A DNA stretch of 11,547 nt from JAJDFU01 sp964641965 (GTDB taxonomy: Bacteria; Bacteroidota; Bacteroidia; Chitinophagales; Saprospiraceae): positions 1-11,547 of the forward strand of contig CAZXLD010000084.1 in NCBI GenBank assembly GCA_964641965.1, in the 5' to 3' direction. The translations under genes were made by a program, and so were the position numbers. Under the pieces are notes generated by a model, which made no database searches, was not told the DNA's origin, and saw nothing but the letters and a program-made list of their open reading frames with translations. Positions 1-7,224 of this stretch are shown piece after piece. The first letter of the stretch is position 1. The number at the start of each line of letters is the position of its first letter.

Positions 1-23
1 GGATCGTCAGCATAACCCTAACG

Positions 24-59
24 TAAGTGGCTGAAAATAAGCCTGTTTTCAGCTACTTA
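24..59. repeat. Hairpin repeat module A, left copy
   Basis: Inverted repeat with a 14-bp stem (24-37 with 46-59) containing one G-T wobble and an 8-base loop. The left arm begins TAAGTGGCTGAAAA. Fifteen bases of this arm (25-39) recur in the same orientation at 11374-11388, inside another hairpin near the right edge. CGTCAG occurs on both sides of the hairpin, at 5-10 and 61-66. It has no T-run, so it is not a simple terminator. It is probably a dispersed intergenic palindromic element. Confidence 0.7.
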
Positions 60-66
60 TCGTCAG

Positions 67-88
67 TATTCACGGGAATCCGTGAATA
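67..88. repeat. Hairpin repeat module B, left copy
   Basis: Perfect 9-bp stem (TATTCACGG, 67-75, with 80-88) and a GAAT loop. The same hairpin occurs at 11344-11365 with the outermost pair changed from T-A to G-C and the loop changed to AAAT. It lies 7 bases after module A. The paired change fits selection or element-driven maintenance of the stem. Confidence 0.7.
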
Positions 89-116
89 ATCCGGGCTAAT
101 TTTCAGAGTGCTTTGT

Positions 117-139
117 TTTGGCTTTGTTTGGAAGCCAAA
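117..139. repeat. Small hairpin
   Basis: 8-bp inverted repeat TTTGGCTT / AAGCCAAA with a 7-base loop (125-131). It has no T-tract on either side and no coding context. It may be a third component of the left repeat cluster, or chance. Confidence 0.35.
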
Positions 140-164
140 TGTTCAAGATGTCTTAACGTGTTGA

Positions 165-461
165 ATTGCTCAAAAGCAAGCATTTGCCCACCTGGCAAAA
201 GCTACTTCCGGATCTGTAGTTATACCGTTTTTAATTGAGAAGGTCAAAGGTCTGGAAGAATTGGAAGTTTTCGATTTTGTGGCGCTTGAACTTGGACAAG
301 AACTATATTCCCAAGAACCCCTATGCCATTTATAACCTGGCAACGTTTTACGGCTTAAATGGAACCCAGGTATAGCAGCATCCTACTTGAATAGGCTGTT
401 GAAGCTCCTGAATTCAGCACCTAATTGGTCCACCCGAGAAGCAGAAGCATTTTTAAAGTAG
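165..461 (+). pseudogene. Decayed gene remnant, possibly the 3' end of a TPR-like protein
   Basis: No single frame is open across this stretch, but protein-like sequence moves between two frames. The first frame (165-335) reads AFAHLAKATSGSVVIPFL, then a Glu/Leu-rich run ending near FDFVALE. The second frame (289-375) reads NPYAIYNLATFYGLNGTQ, which resembles the NPxALYNLAxxYALNG pattern of a tetratricopeptide helix pair. The first frame resumes at 369 with SYLNRLLKLLNSAPNW and ends at TAG 459-461. Two frameshifts, at about 285-300 and about 365-372, would join these into one C-terminal segment. No start is visible. The 480 bases before the aminopeptidase gene therefore look like gene debris plus repeats. 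The parent family is uncertain; the TPR reading rests on one short motif. Confidence 0.5.
224..245 (+). repeat. Direct repeat, left copy
   Basis: A 22-base segment matching 11171-11192 at 20 positions, including an unbroken 13-base core AATTGAGAAGGTC. It lies inside the gene remnant. The adjacent 11-mer TTATACCGTTT (220-230) also recurs, inverted, at 11142-11152. This suggests that the two flanks share ancestry by duplication or rearrangement. Confidence 0.5.
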
Positions 462-491
462 GTTGAGAAATGAATTCGGTATTTTCGGACC

Positions 492-1631
492 ATGCGATAT
501 TTTAATTTGATTGGTATGGCCTTATCGGTGTTGGTCCAGCTAAACCCGCTCGTCGGGCAAAACCGAATCCGAGATTATGGGATTCAAATCGGGCTATTGC
601 CCACCGGGGAATACAATGCCATAACAGATGTGGCCGGAGTAAAAGTTGGCCATACCACTTTGATCGAAGGTTCAGACATCCGGACCGGAGCTACTGCCAT
701 CTTACCTCATTCGGACAATATCTTCCAAAATAAGGTACCTGCAGCCATTTATGTTGGCAATGGTTTTGGAAAGCTGGCTGGTTCTACTCAGGTTGAAGAA
801 TTGGGGAATATTGAAACTCCAATCGTTCTGACCAACACATTGAGTGTACCCACTGCTGTTAATGCCCTGATCGGGCATACTTTAGGATTGGCAGGCAATG
901 AACGAGTCCGGTCTGTGAATGCAGTTGTAGGGGAAACAAACGACGGTTACTTAAATGACATCCGTGGCCGTCATGTGCAAGAGGCCCACGTACTGGCAGC
1001 AGTTCAACAAGCCACCTCCGGCCCAGTTCCGGAAGGAAACGTAGGTGCAGGGACCGGTACCATTTGTTTTGCCTATAAAGGTGGGATCGGAACTTCTTCC
1101 AGAGTACTTCCAGAAGCGCGCGGGGGCTATACGGTTGGTGTATTGGTGCAAACCAATTTCGGAGGTGTCCTCGAAATTGCCGGTGTGAACTTAGCCAAAC
1201 ACTTGAAAACCTACCCCCAAGGTAGCCTACCTATTCAATCTTCAGACGGATCCTGTATGATCATTGTGGCGACCAACGCGCCTATCGGCCCTAGAAACCT
1301 AAAACGACTCGCCAAACGGGCCCTGCTTGGACTAGGGAAAACAGGAGGAATCGCTTCGAATGGAAGCGGCGATTACGTGCTTGCATTTTCGACAGCTGAA
1401 GCCAACCAAATTCCCTATCCATCCAACGCGCTGGTACACTCCAGAACCGAATTGGATAACAACGCAATGACCCCTTTATTTTTAGCCGTTATCGAGGCGG
1501 CCGAAGAAGCCATCCTGAATTCTTTATTTGCCGCAGAAACCCTGGAAGGTAGGAATGGGCATCGAATTGAAGCACTTCCAAAAGAGGAAGTCATTAACCT
1601 TCTGAAAAAATATGGTCGAATTCAGGATTAA
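492..1631 (+). CDS. Exported P1-family (DmpA-type) aminopeptidase/amidase
   Basis: 379 aa, close to the about 375 aa of DmpA (MEROPS family S58). These enzymes self-cleave and then remove N-terminal residues from peptides, sometimes D- or beta-amino acids. Residues 1-23 look like a signal peptide ending in VGQ, so the product is probably exported; classical DmpA is not described with a signal peptide. The self-cleavage site is Gly253-Ser254 within SDGSCMIIVATNAP, and Ser254 becomes the N-terminal nucleophile. Family positions around it are present: Asn222 in TNFGG, Ser292 and Asp294 in NGSGD, and a Tyr at 153 in NDGYLND matching the DmpA active-site Tyr within an indel. N-terminal family signatures ITDVAGVKVGH (44-54) and RTGATAILP (64-72) are clear. 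ATG at 492 gives the signal peptide directly, and no Shine-Dalgarno sequence is visible. Exact substrate is unknown. The Pat-like gene follows 108 bases downstream on the same strand. Confidence 0.93.
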   Translation: MRYFNLIGMALSVLVQLNPLVGQNRIRDYGIQIGLLPTGEYNAITDVAGVKVGHTTLIEGSDIRTGATAILPHSDNIFQNKVPAAIYVGNGFGKLAGSTQVEELGNIETPIVLTNTLSVPTAVNALIGHTLGLAGNERVRSVNAVVGETNDGYLNDIRGRHVQEAHVLAAVQQATSGPVPEGNVGAGTGTICFAYKGGIGTSSRVLPEARGGYTVGVLVQTNFGGVLEIAGVNLAKHLKTYPQGSLPIQSSDGSCMIIVATNAPIGPRNLKRLAKRALLGLGKTGGIASNGSGDYVLAFSTAEANQIPYPSNALVHSRTELDNNAMTPLFLAVIEAAEEAILNSLFAAETLEGRNGHRIEALPKEEVINLLKKYGRIQD

Positions 1632-1739
1632 ATACATTTCTCATTGCTTTTTGATGCTGCCGGACCTAACTTTTCAATCCAATTCTTAGACCTTTTCACT
1701 ATTACATTCTTTTCATTATACAATTTTACCCCCCCCGGA

Positions 1740-4406
1740 ATGCCCACCTCTCTTGATCCTCTGTTTAAACCGCGCAATATTGCTGTAATTGGAGCTTCTG
1801 AACGGCTGGGCTCCAAGGGTCAAGCTCTATTTAAGAACCTTTCCGCATCCGATTTCAAAGGCATTATTTACCCAATCAACCTCCGGCATCGGGTAGTATA
1901 CAATCAAAAGGCCTATGCCTACATCAGCGACCTGCCGGAAGAGGTAGACCTGGCGATCATTGCCACTCCTCCAGCTACCATTGCCGGGCTAGTAGAAGAA
2001 TGCGGGCAATCGAATGTCAAAGGCGTCTTGATTCTTTCAAACGGTTCCAATCAAGGTGAAGCCGGACCAGATCCCGGTCCGGAATCGTTGCTTGAAATTG
2101 CCCGAAAATATAACCTCCGTCTCCTGGGCCCAGACTGCATCGGCTATATCAATGTAGCATTGGGACTAAATGTAAGCCTGATCCCCCAGGTGCCACTCTC
2201 TGGTAATCTAGCCATCATTAGCCAGAGTGGATCCATGCTTACAGCCCTATTGGATATGGCCAAAATTCAAAACGTCGGGTTCAGCCATGTGATCTCCATG
2301 GGGCCAACCACAGATATCGATCTGGCCGATTTGATTGATTTTCTGGGTACAGATATGCGAACGGCCTGTATTCTGATCTATCTCGATGAATTATCTTTTG
2401 CCCGACGTTTCATGAGTGCCGCCCGTGCCTTTTCGAGGAGTAAACCCATCGTTGTCCTGAAGGGGGGCCGCAGCCAGGAAGGTGCGTTTGCCTCTAGCTT
2501 AAGTTCAACTGCATTTGGAGCCGATGCCGCTTACGATGCTGCTTTCCGGAGAGCGGGTGTAGTTCGTGTCAGAACATTAGCCCAGTTATTCAATTGTGGT
2601 GTGGCATTGGGGAAACAGCCTCGGCCACTTCAAAATCGGCTGGCCGTCATAACGAACTCAAATGGACCTGCCGTCCTGGCCGTAGATTATTTAATACAAC
2701 GCGAAGGGCGGCTTGCTCAATTTGCATCCCCTACCCTCGACTTACTTAAGGGTGAATTAGCATCTTCCGTTCGTGGTGCTAATCCGATTGAATTTCCTGG
2801 AAACGCCTCCGCCATCGACTTTGAGAAAGCTATTGATGCCTGCATCAAGGATGTGCAAGTTGATGGCATTCTGGTCATTCTTACCCCTCAGCCGGGAACC
2901 CCGCTCAATGACATTGCGAAAAAGCTGGTAGATGCATCCAGGCGCAAAATCAAACCTATCCTGGCATCCTGGATGGGGGACACTCTGGTTCGAGAGGCCA
3001 AAAATATTTTGGAGGAAGGCGGAGTACCACACTACCGTTATCCGGAGAGCGCTGTTGATGTTTTCCAATACCTCTATCAATATGCGAAACGTATTAATCT
3101 ACTTTTTGAAACACCGCCTTCGGTTCCCGACCACCTGGAACCAAATCAAGAAGAGGCATCCACTATTATTCAAAATGCCATAACAACCAAACGGCACCGC
3201 TTGAATGAATATGAATCAAAAGCACTTTTAAAATGCTACAGCATACCAGTAGTCGAGTCTCGCATTGCCCACAACCCCGACCAAGCTGCTGGGATAGCCA
3301 ATGAATTTGGTTTTCCAGTGGCCCTAAAAATACTTTCCCCCGACCTGGAACATAAATCTTCGTATGGAGGCGTAAAACTGAATCTCCCTAACGAAGAAGC
3401 AGTTCGGCTTGCCTACCAGGAAATAGAGACAAATGTACAGTCTCAGGCACCTGGAAATAAGGTGGAAGGGATGCTGGTTGACCCTATGGTGAAAGGAAAA
3501 TTGGAATTATTATTCAAAGCGACCCGAGATCCAATTCTAGGTCCGGTAATTGCTTTTGGTAAAGGGGGGATTGCAGCCGATGTATACCAAGATTACAAAG
3601 TGGAGATTCCTCCATTGAATATGGCCCTGGCACACCATCTGTTGAAAGGCACTCGCATTTATCCTTTATTGGAAGGCTTCCGCGGACTCGGAGGAGTGGA
3701 TCAAGAGCACATCGCAGTTACCCTATACAAATTTGCGTATCTAATGATGGATTTTCCAGAGATTCTGGAGATAAGTATTAATCCCTTTTTGGCAAAAACA
3801 CAAGGCGGCCTGGGCGTAGATGCGCATGTGGTATTGGATACCAAAATCTACGGAAAGCGTGAGGGGGATTATCCCCACTTGATCATTCCACCTTATCCGA
3901 GTCAGTACACCCGAAAAGCTACCATCCGAAACGGCCAGGAGATTATCATGCGCCCTATTCGCCCTGAAGATGAACCCCTGGAGATGCAAATGATCGAATA
4001 TTTATCCAAGCAGACTTTATATCTGCGATTTTTCGGTCAGGTGCCCAAGATTTCGCATGAATGGCTTTCCAGATTTACGCACATCGATTACGACCGGGAA
4101 ATGGCAATCATTGCGGAACTAGAGGAAGACGGAGAAAAAAAGATGATCGGAGTCGTCAGAATCATACAGGACCCATTTGGGGAAACCGCCGAATACGCCA
4201 TATTGGTAGCTGACCCCTGGCAAGGTCAGGGTTTAGGGGGGCTTTTGACAGATTTTATTCTAGAAATTGCGAGGGATAAAGGGCTGCAAAGGATTTATGC
4301 GACTCTATTAGCTTCGAATGATCGGATGCTAAATCTATTCAAGCGCAGAGGATTTAGGGTGAAAAGAGAGGATTTTGAAACCTATTCAGTCGAATTGGAC
4401 CTTTGA
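1740..4406 (+). CDS. Pat-like protein: ADP-forming acyl-CoA synthetase fold fused to GNAT acetyltransferase
   Basis: 888 aa from ATG 1740. An upstream in-frame TTG at 1644 is open but adds residues unlike the family, whereas MPTSLDPLFKPRNIAVIGAS is the normal start. Domains in order: CoA-binding Rossmann domain (about 7-135, NIAVIGAS), succinyl-CoA ligase-like domains (about 150-455, ISQSGSM at 160-166), ATP-grasp (about 485-705, GKGGIAADVYQDYKVEIPPLN region) and GNAT (about 725-888, acetyl-CoA loop QGQGLG at 828-833). This is the layout of Salmonella Pat and E. coli PatZ, which acetylate lysines of metabolic enzymes such as acetyl-CoA synthetase. Active synthetases carry the phospho-His in a SHTGALAG-like segment; here the matching stretch is SLSSTAFG (253-260) with no His. 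Pat proteins also lack synthetase activity, so a regulatory acetyltransferase is the best reading. Its stop is 4 bases from that of the converging potassium channel gene. Real substrates are unknown. Confidence 0.88.
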   Translation: MPTSLDPLFKPRNIAVIGASERLGSKGQALFKNLSASDFKGIIYPINLRHRVVYNQKAYAYISDLPEEVDLAIIATPPATIAGLVEECGQSNVKGVLILSNGSNQGEAGPDPGPESLLEIARKYNLRLLGPDCIGYINVALGLNVSLIPQVPLSGNLAIISQSGSMLTALLDMAKIQNVGFSHVISMGPTTDIDLADLIDFLGTDMRTACILIYLDELSFARRFMSAARAFSRSKPIVVLKGGRSQEGAFASSLSSTAFGADAAYDAAFRRAGVVRVRTLAQLFNCGVALGKQPRPLQNRLAVITNSNGPAVLAVDYLIQREGRLAQFASPTLDLLKGELASSVRGANPIEFPGNASAIDFEKAIDACIKDVQVDGILVILTPQPGTPLNDIAKKLVDASRRKIKPILASWMGDTLVREAKNILEEGGVPHYRYPESAVDVFQYLYQYAKRINLLFETPPSVPDHLEPNQEEASTIIQNAITTKRHRLNEYESKALLKCYSIPVVESRIAHNPDQAAGIANEFGFPVALKILSPDLEHKSSYGGVKLNLPNEEAVRLAYQEIETNVQSQAPGNKVEGMLVDPMVKGKLELLFKATRDPILGPVIAFGKGGIAADVYQDYKVEIPPLNMALAHHLLKGTRIYPLLEGFRGLGGVDQEHIAVTLYKFAYLMMDFPEILEISINPFLAKTQGGLGVDAHVVLDTKIYGKREGDYPHLIIPPYPSQYTRKATIRNGQEIIMRPIRPEDEPLEMQMIEYLSKQTLYLRFFGQVPKISHEWLSRFTHIDYDREMAIIAELEEDGEKKMIGVVRIIQDPFGETAEYAILVADPWQGQGLGGLLTDFILEIARDKGLQRIYATLLASNDRMLNLFKRRGFRVKREDFETYSVELDL

Positions 4407-4410
4407 TCTG

Positions 4411-5478
4411 CTAGCCTCTTTGTAAAGCTTTGGTGAATACTTGCCGGACTTTGATTAATTGCTCCTTATCGCCCAATAAAATAAAACTGGTTCCTTCCGA
4501 TAAGACCATATGGGGTTCCGGATTTACGATATACTGTCCATTTGCGGCTTTAAAACCGATAATGTTGGCACCGGTCTCTCGTCGAATATTGAGGTCGCTG
4601 ATAGACTTATCCCGAATTCCTTCTGGCACATCTGCATAGTGCAACTCTTCAAAACCAATGTCGGACTGTGACTCGTTAGTGATGAAAGAGAAAAATTCTA
4701 CCGCCTCCGGTTTGGATACTAAGGTGGCCATATAAAAACCTCCAATCTGCTCAGGCATTACCACATGGTTGGCACCTGCTAGCCTGAGTTTGGCAATCGA
4801 TCTGGGCTGGGTTGCCCGGCTTATAATTTCAATTTCCGGGTTCAGTTGTCTGGCGGTAAGTACAGTAAATAGGTTATCTGAATCCTCGGGAAGAGCCGAC
4901 ACCAGCGCAGAAGCCCGCAGAATTCCAGCCCGTATCAATACCTCGTCATTAGTAGCATCGTCCTCCAGGTATAAGATCCGTTTAGCGACCTTCTGTATTT
5001 CTTCAATTTCTTCCGGATCAATGTCAATGACAACGAATGTTTTCTCATGTCGATCAAATTGGGCGGCAATTTCACGCCCGTACCTTCCATAGCCACAGAG
5101 AATAACATGATCCTTCAGTTTGTCGATCTGTGAGTTGATCAAGTTCTCATGCATAACTTTAAATAGTTTTCCCTGAATAACGTAGTAAGAGAAGACGGCA
5201 ACGAAATAGGTAAAGATCCCGATATTCAGCAGGATGTAAAAGGAGTTAAACCACCGACCGTTATCGCTTAAAGGCTGAAGCTCGGTGTAGCCTACGGTAG
5301 AAATCGTAATAACTGCCATGTAGAAAGCTTCACTAAACGTAAAGTTCTCCAACCACATATACCCTGTAGCTCCCAGGATCAGGGTAAATACCAGGAGCCC
5401 AATTCCGATCCGTATATCCAAAAAATTAGATGGTAGACTGTAGATCTGCAGTCGCTTTGGCCAGTAACTCAAGTTCAC
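4411..5478 (-). CDS. Two-TM potassium channel with RCK (TrkA-N/TrkA-C) domain
   Basis: 355 aa. A transmembrane helix at about 22-42 is followed by a pore helix and the potassium selectivity filter TVGYT (61-65), then a second helix at about 78-100. This is the minimal tetrameric K+ channel layout in the inner membrane. The cytoplasmic part starts with a Rossmann RCK-N domain: VILCGYGRYG (125-134, GxGxxG) and the acidic end of the second strand, VVIDID (149-154). RCK-C/TrkA-C spans about 272-354. Length and order match MthK/Kch-type ligand-gated channels, with gating perhaps by nucleotide or Ca2+. Translation appears to start at GTG 5478; the nearest upstream ATG runs into TGA after two codons, and later Met residues would delete the first helix. 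The divergent beta-lactamase-fold gene starts 53 bases away, so the promoters must share that gap. Confidence 0.92.
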   Translation of the reverse strand: MNLSYWPKRLQIYSLPSNFLDIRIGIGLLVFTLILGATGYMWLENFTFSEAFYMAVITISTVGYTELQPLSDNGRWFNSFYILLNIGIFTYFVAVFSYYVIQGKLFKVMHENLINSQIDKLKDHVILCGYGRYGREIAAQFDRHEKTFVVIDIDPEEIEEIQKVAKRILYLEDDATNDEVLIRAGILRASALVSALPEDSDNLFTVLTARQLNPEIEIISRATQPRSIAKLRLAGANHVVMPEQIGGFYMATLVSKPEAVEFFSFITNESQSDIGFEELHYADVPEGIRDKSISDLNIRRETGANIIGFKAANGQYIVNPEPHMVLSEGTSFILLGDKEQLIKVRQVFTKALQRG

Positions 5479-5531
5479 CGCATGTTTATTTTACCGGGAA
5501 TTTCCCCTATTTTATTAATAAAAAAGGGAAA
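5479..5531. promoter_or_regulatory. Compact divergent intergenic region
   Basis: 53 AT-rich bases separate the divergent starts of the potassium channel (-) and the beta-lactamase-fold gene (+), so both promoters or leaders must lie here or inside the opposite genes. It contains the short imperfect palindrome GGGAATTTCCC at 5496-5506, a possible operator. AAAAAGGGA just before ATG 5532 is a weak purine-rich ribosome binding candidate. No match to the Bacteroidota TAnnTTTG promoter box was found. Confidence 0.4.
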
Positions 5532-6749
5532 ATGATGAAATACTATGCCCCCAAAAAAAGAGATCAGCTTGGCTTAATAGCCATTTTCTTCTTTTGCATT
5601 ATCCCTTTTGGGCAAAGCCAACCCGCTGTCCAAAAAGCCGTCGAGACCTATTTGGAGGACGTTAAGGTTGGCGGACTTGTGATCTCTGTCATTCGCCTGG
5701 ATACTTATGAAATTCAAGCATTCGGACAGGTAAGTAAAGAAAACCCATTACCCCCTCAACGTACATCCGGCTTTGAGATTGGAGCTGTAAGCCAATTGTT
5801 TACCAATCTATTGATGTTGGTGGCCGAGCAAGAAGAGGTGATTTTACCGGAAGTTTCCATCCAGGAATACTTTCCTGAAGAAACCGCCACACTTGCTTTC
5901 CAGTCTCTTATCTGTAGGGAGGTTCAAATTTTCAATCCCAAACAAACCAAAAGAGGGGAAACTAAAATAGCTTGTCGTCCAGATCCTTTTCAGTCAGGCA
6001 TTTGTATGAGTTTTTGTGACCTGGCTTTGCACAACTCCGGTTTACCCCTGACTCTGCCTGGTGGTTTTGATTGGAATCCATTTGTAGAGTTGGACCGCTG
6101 GGCTCCTCATGAAGAAATACTTAACCGAGACACCTTCTTCAACCGATTGGACCAAATTGAGCTGATCGCTCCCCCAGGCCATACCTTTAAATTTTCTAAC
6201 ATTGGCCCCGCCTTATTGGGTCAATTGCTAGCGTCAGCTTATAAACAACCTTTCAAGGATATCCTGAAAGAAAAAGTGTTAGACCCGCTTCAGCTTGAAG
6301 AAACAGGCTTGAACCCATCAAATCTTTTACCAGGGCATAATCACAAAGGCAGAAGAGTGGCTCCCATTAAGATGGATGCTCAGTTGCCTGCTGCCGGATT
6401 ACATTCGAATGTAGAGGATCTTTCAAAATTACTGCTCAACTTTCTAAACCCACCCAATCAAGATTGGGAAAAAATATTTGAAACCATGCGCCAGGATCGA
6501 ATTGAAGTACATTTCCCTACTGCCCCTTCAGAAACCCTGGCTGGCTATGGTTTTTTCTCCACGCCAATAAAAACGGGTCAAGCTAGAAGAGCCTATTGGC
6601 AATATGGTGGAACTGGTGGGTTCAGGACTTTTATTGCATTCGTACCTGCTACAAAAACCGGTTTAGTCTTGCTCACCAACCAACCTTTAGGGCTTACCCA
6701 ATTAGGCTTTCAACTTTTGGATACGATCCAGCCTTCGAGTCGACCGTGA
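5532..6749 (+). CDS. Exported beta-lactamase/serine-hydrolase fold protein, probably catalytically dead
   Basis: 405 aa from ATG 5532 (the next codon is also ATG). The frame is open further upstream, but only this start places the hydrophobic stretch LGLIAIFFFCIIPFGQSQ (13-30) as a signal peptide. The fold is the class C beta-lactamase/penicillin-binding family: FEIGAVSQLFT (81-91) aligns with FEIGSVTKxFT, LALHNSGLP (164-172) with LLTHTSGLP, FSNIGPALLG (221-230) with YSNxGYxLLG, AAGLHSNVEDLSKLL (287-301) with AAGGLxSTAEDLxRFL, and YGGTGGF (358-364) with HGGTGGF. At the catalytic positions Ser is Ala85, Lys is Gln88 and Tyr is Phe221, so acyl-enzyme chemistry is not expected. A segment of about 35 residues (125-162) that is long for the family carries Cys128, Cys148, Cys158 and Cys162. 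The frame is intact, so it is likely an expressed binding or regulatory pseudoenzyme. Role unknown. Confidence 0.85.
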   Translation: MMKYYAPKKRDQLGLIAIFFFCIIPFGQSQPAVQKAVETYLEDVKVGGLVISVIRLDTYEIQAFGQVSKENPLPPQRTSGFEIGAVSQLFTNLLMLVAEQEEVILPEVSIQEYFPEETATLAFQSLICREVQIFNPKQTKRGETKIACRPDPFQSGICMSFCDLALHNSGLPLTLPGGFDWNPFVELDRWAPHEEILNRDTFFNRLDQIELIAPPGHTFKFSNIGPALLGQLLASAYKQPFKDILKEKVLDPLQLEETGLNPSNLLPGHNHKGRRVAPIKMDAQLPAAGLHSNVEDLSKLLLNFLNPPNQDWEKIFETMRQDRIEVHFPTAPSETLAGYGFFSTPIKTGQARRAYWQYGGTGGFRTFIAFVPATKTGLVLLTNQPLGLTQLGFQLLDTIQPSSRP

Positions 6750-7224
6750 ACACCCGTTGGAATTCAATCTTTAGGCTGCGCTTGCCAAACCAGCTTGCAA
6801 AGCAGAAATGGGATTCATACACTCCTAACGAGCAAAGACTAATGCCTTCTGATATACAAATACCAAGGTATGCGACAATAATGTCAGGTTTTTAAAGCGA
6901 AACCGAAAAGGTCATTTTTATTTTACTAAAATTTAATATATTACTCCCATCATTGGCTATCGCGAAATTGGAATCATCGCTCTCCATCCATCTACTTTAA
7001 AGCTTTTCCAAGGCTTTGTCATAGATAGAGATACTTAGAGACACAGGGGTTTATATGCTCGGAAGTGTGATTCCTTATATGTTAGGCTAGGCTGATTTAC
7101 GTTTCATGGTAATATGGTTTTTTATCGGTCCGGTTGGATAATCCACCGGACCTTTTTCGTTATCCGCGAAATCACGTTGAAAAATGAGAAATTTAACCTG
7201 GGGCATAACAATACAATCACGATT
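6750..7224. other. Non-coding convergent intergenic region
   Basis: 475 bases between the stop of the beta-lactamase-fold gene (+) and the stop of the EamA transporter gene (-). It holds only very short frames, none with family-like sequence or a convincing start. The middle (about 6900-6960) is very AT-rich. The one clear element is the intrinsic terminator at 7127-7157. No tRNA-like fold or repeat from the window edges was seen here. Confidence 0.6.
7127..7157 (+). terminator. Rho-independent terminator
   Basis: The stem GGTCCGGT (7127-7134) pairs perfectly with ACCGGACC (7145-7152) and is extended inward by TGGA/TCC. It is followed by TTTTT at 7153-7157, then C. The T-run lies only on the + side; on the - strand the hairpin is followed by GATAAAAAACC, so it is directional. 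The nearest + gene ends 378 bases upstream, which implies a long 3' untranslated region or an unrecognised transcript. Confidence 0.75.

Noticed and set aside
1644..1739. In-frame extension of the Pat-like protein to a TTG start
   Set aside because: The 32 extra residues are hydrophobic and unlike the family N-terminus; ATG 1740 gives the expected start just before the CoA-binding Rossmann fold.
5430..5531. In-frame extension of the beta-lactamase-fold protein
   Set aside because: It would overlap the opposite-strand channel gene and bury the signal peptide; ATG 5532 puts the signal at the N-terminus.
6234..6245. SAYK (residues 235-238) as an alternative SxxK catalytic motif in the beta-lactamase-fold protein
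   Set aside because: It lies after the FSN motif, in the segment that aligns with the helix following YSNxGYxLLG, so it cannot occupy the nucleophile position of this fold.
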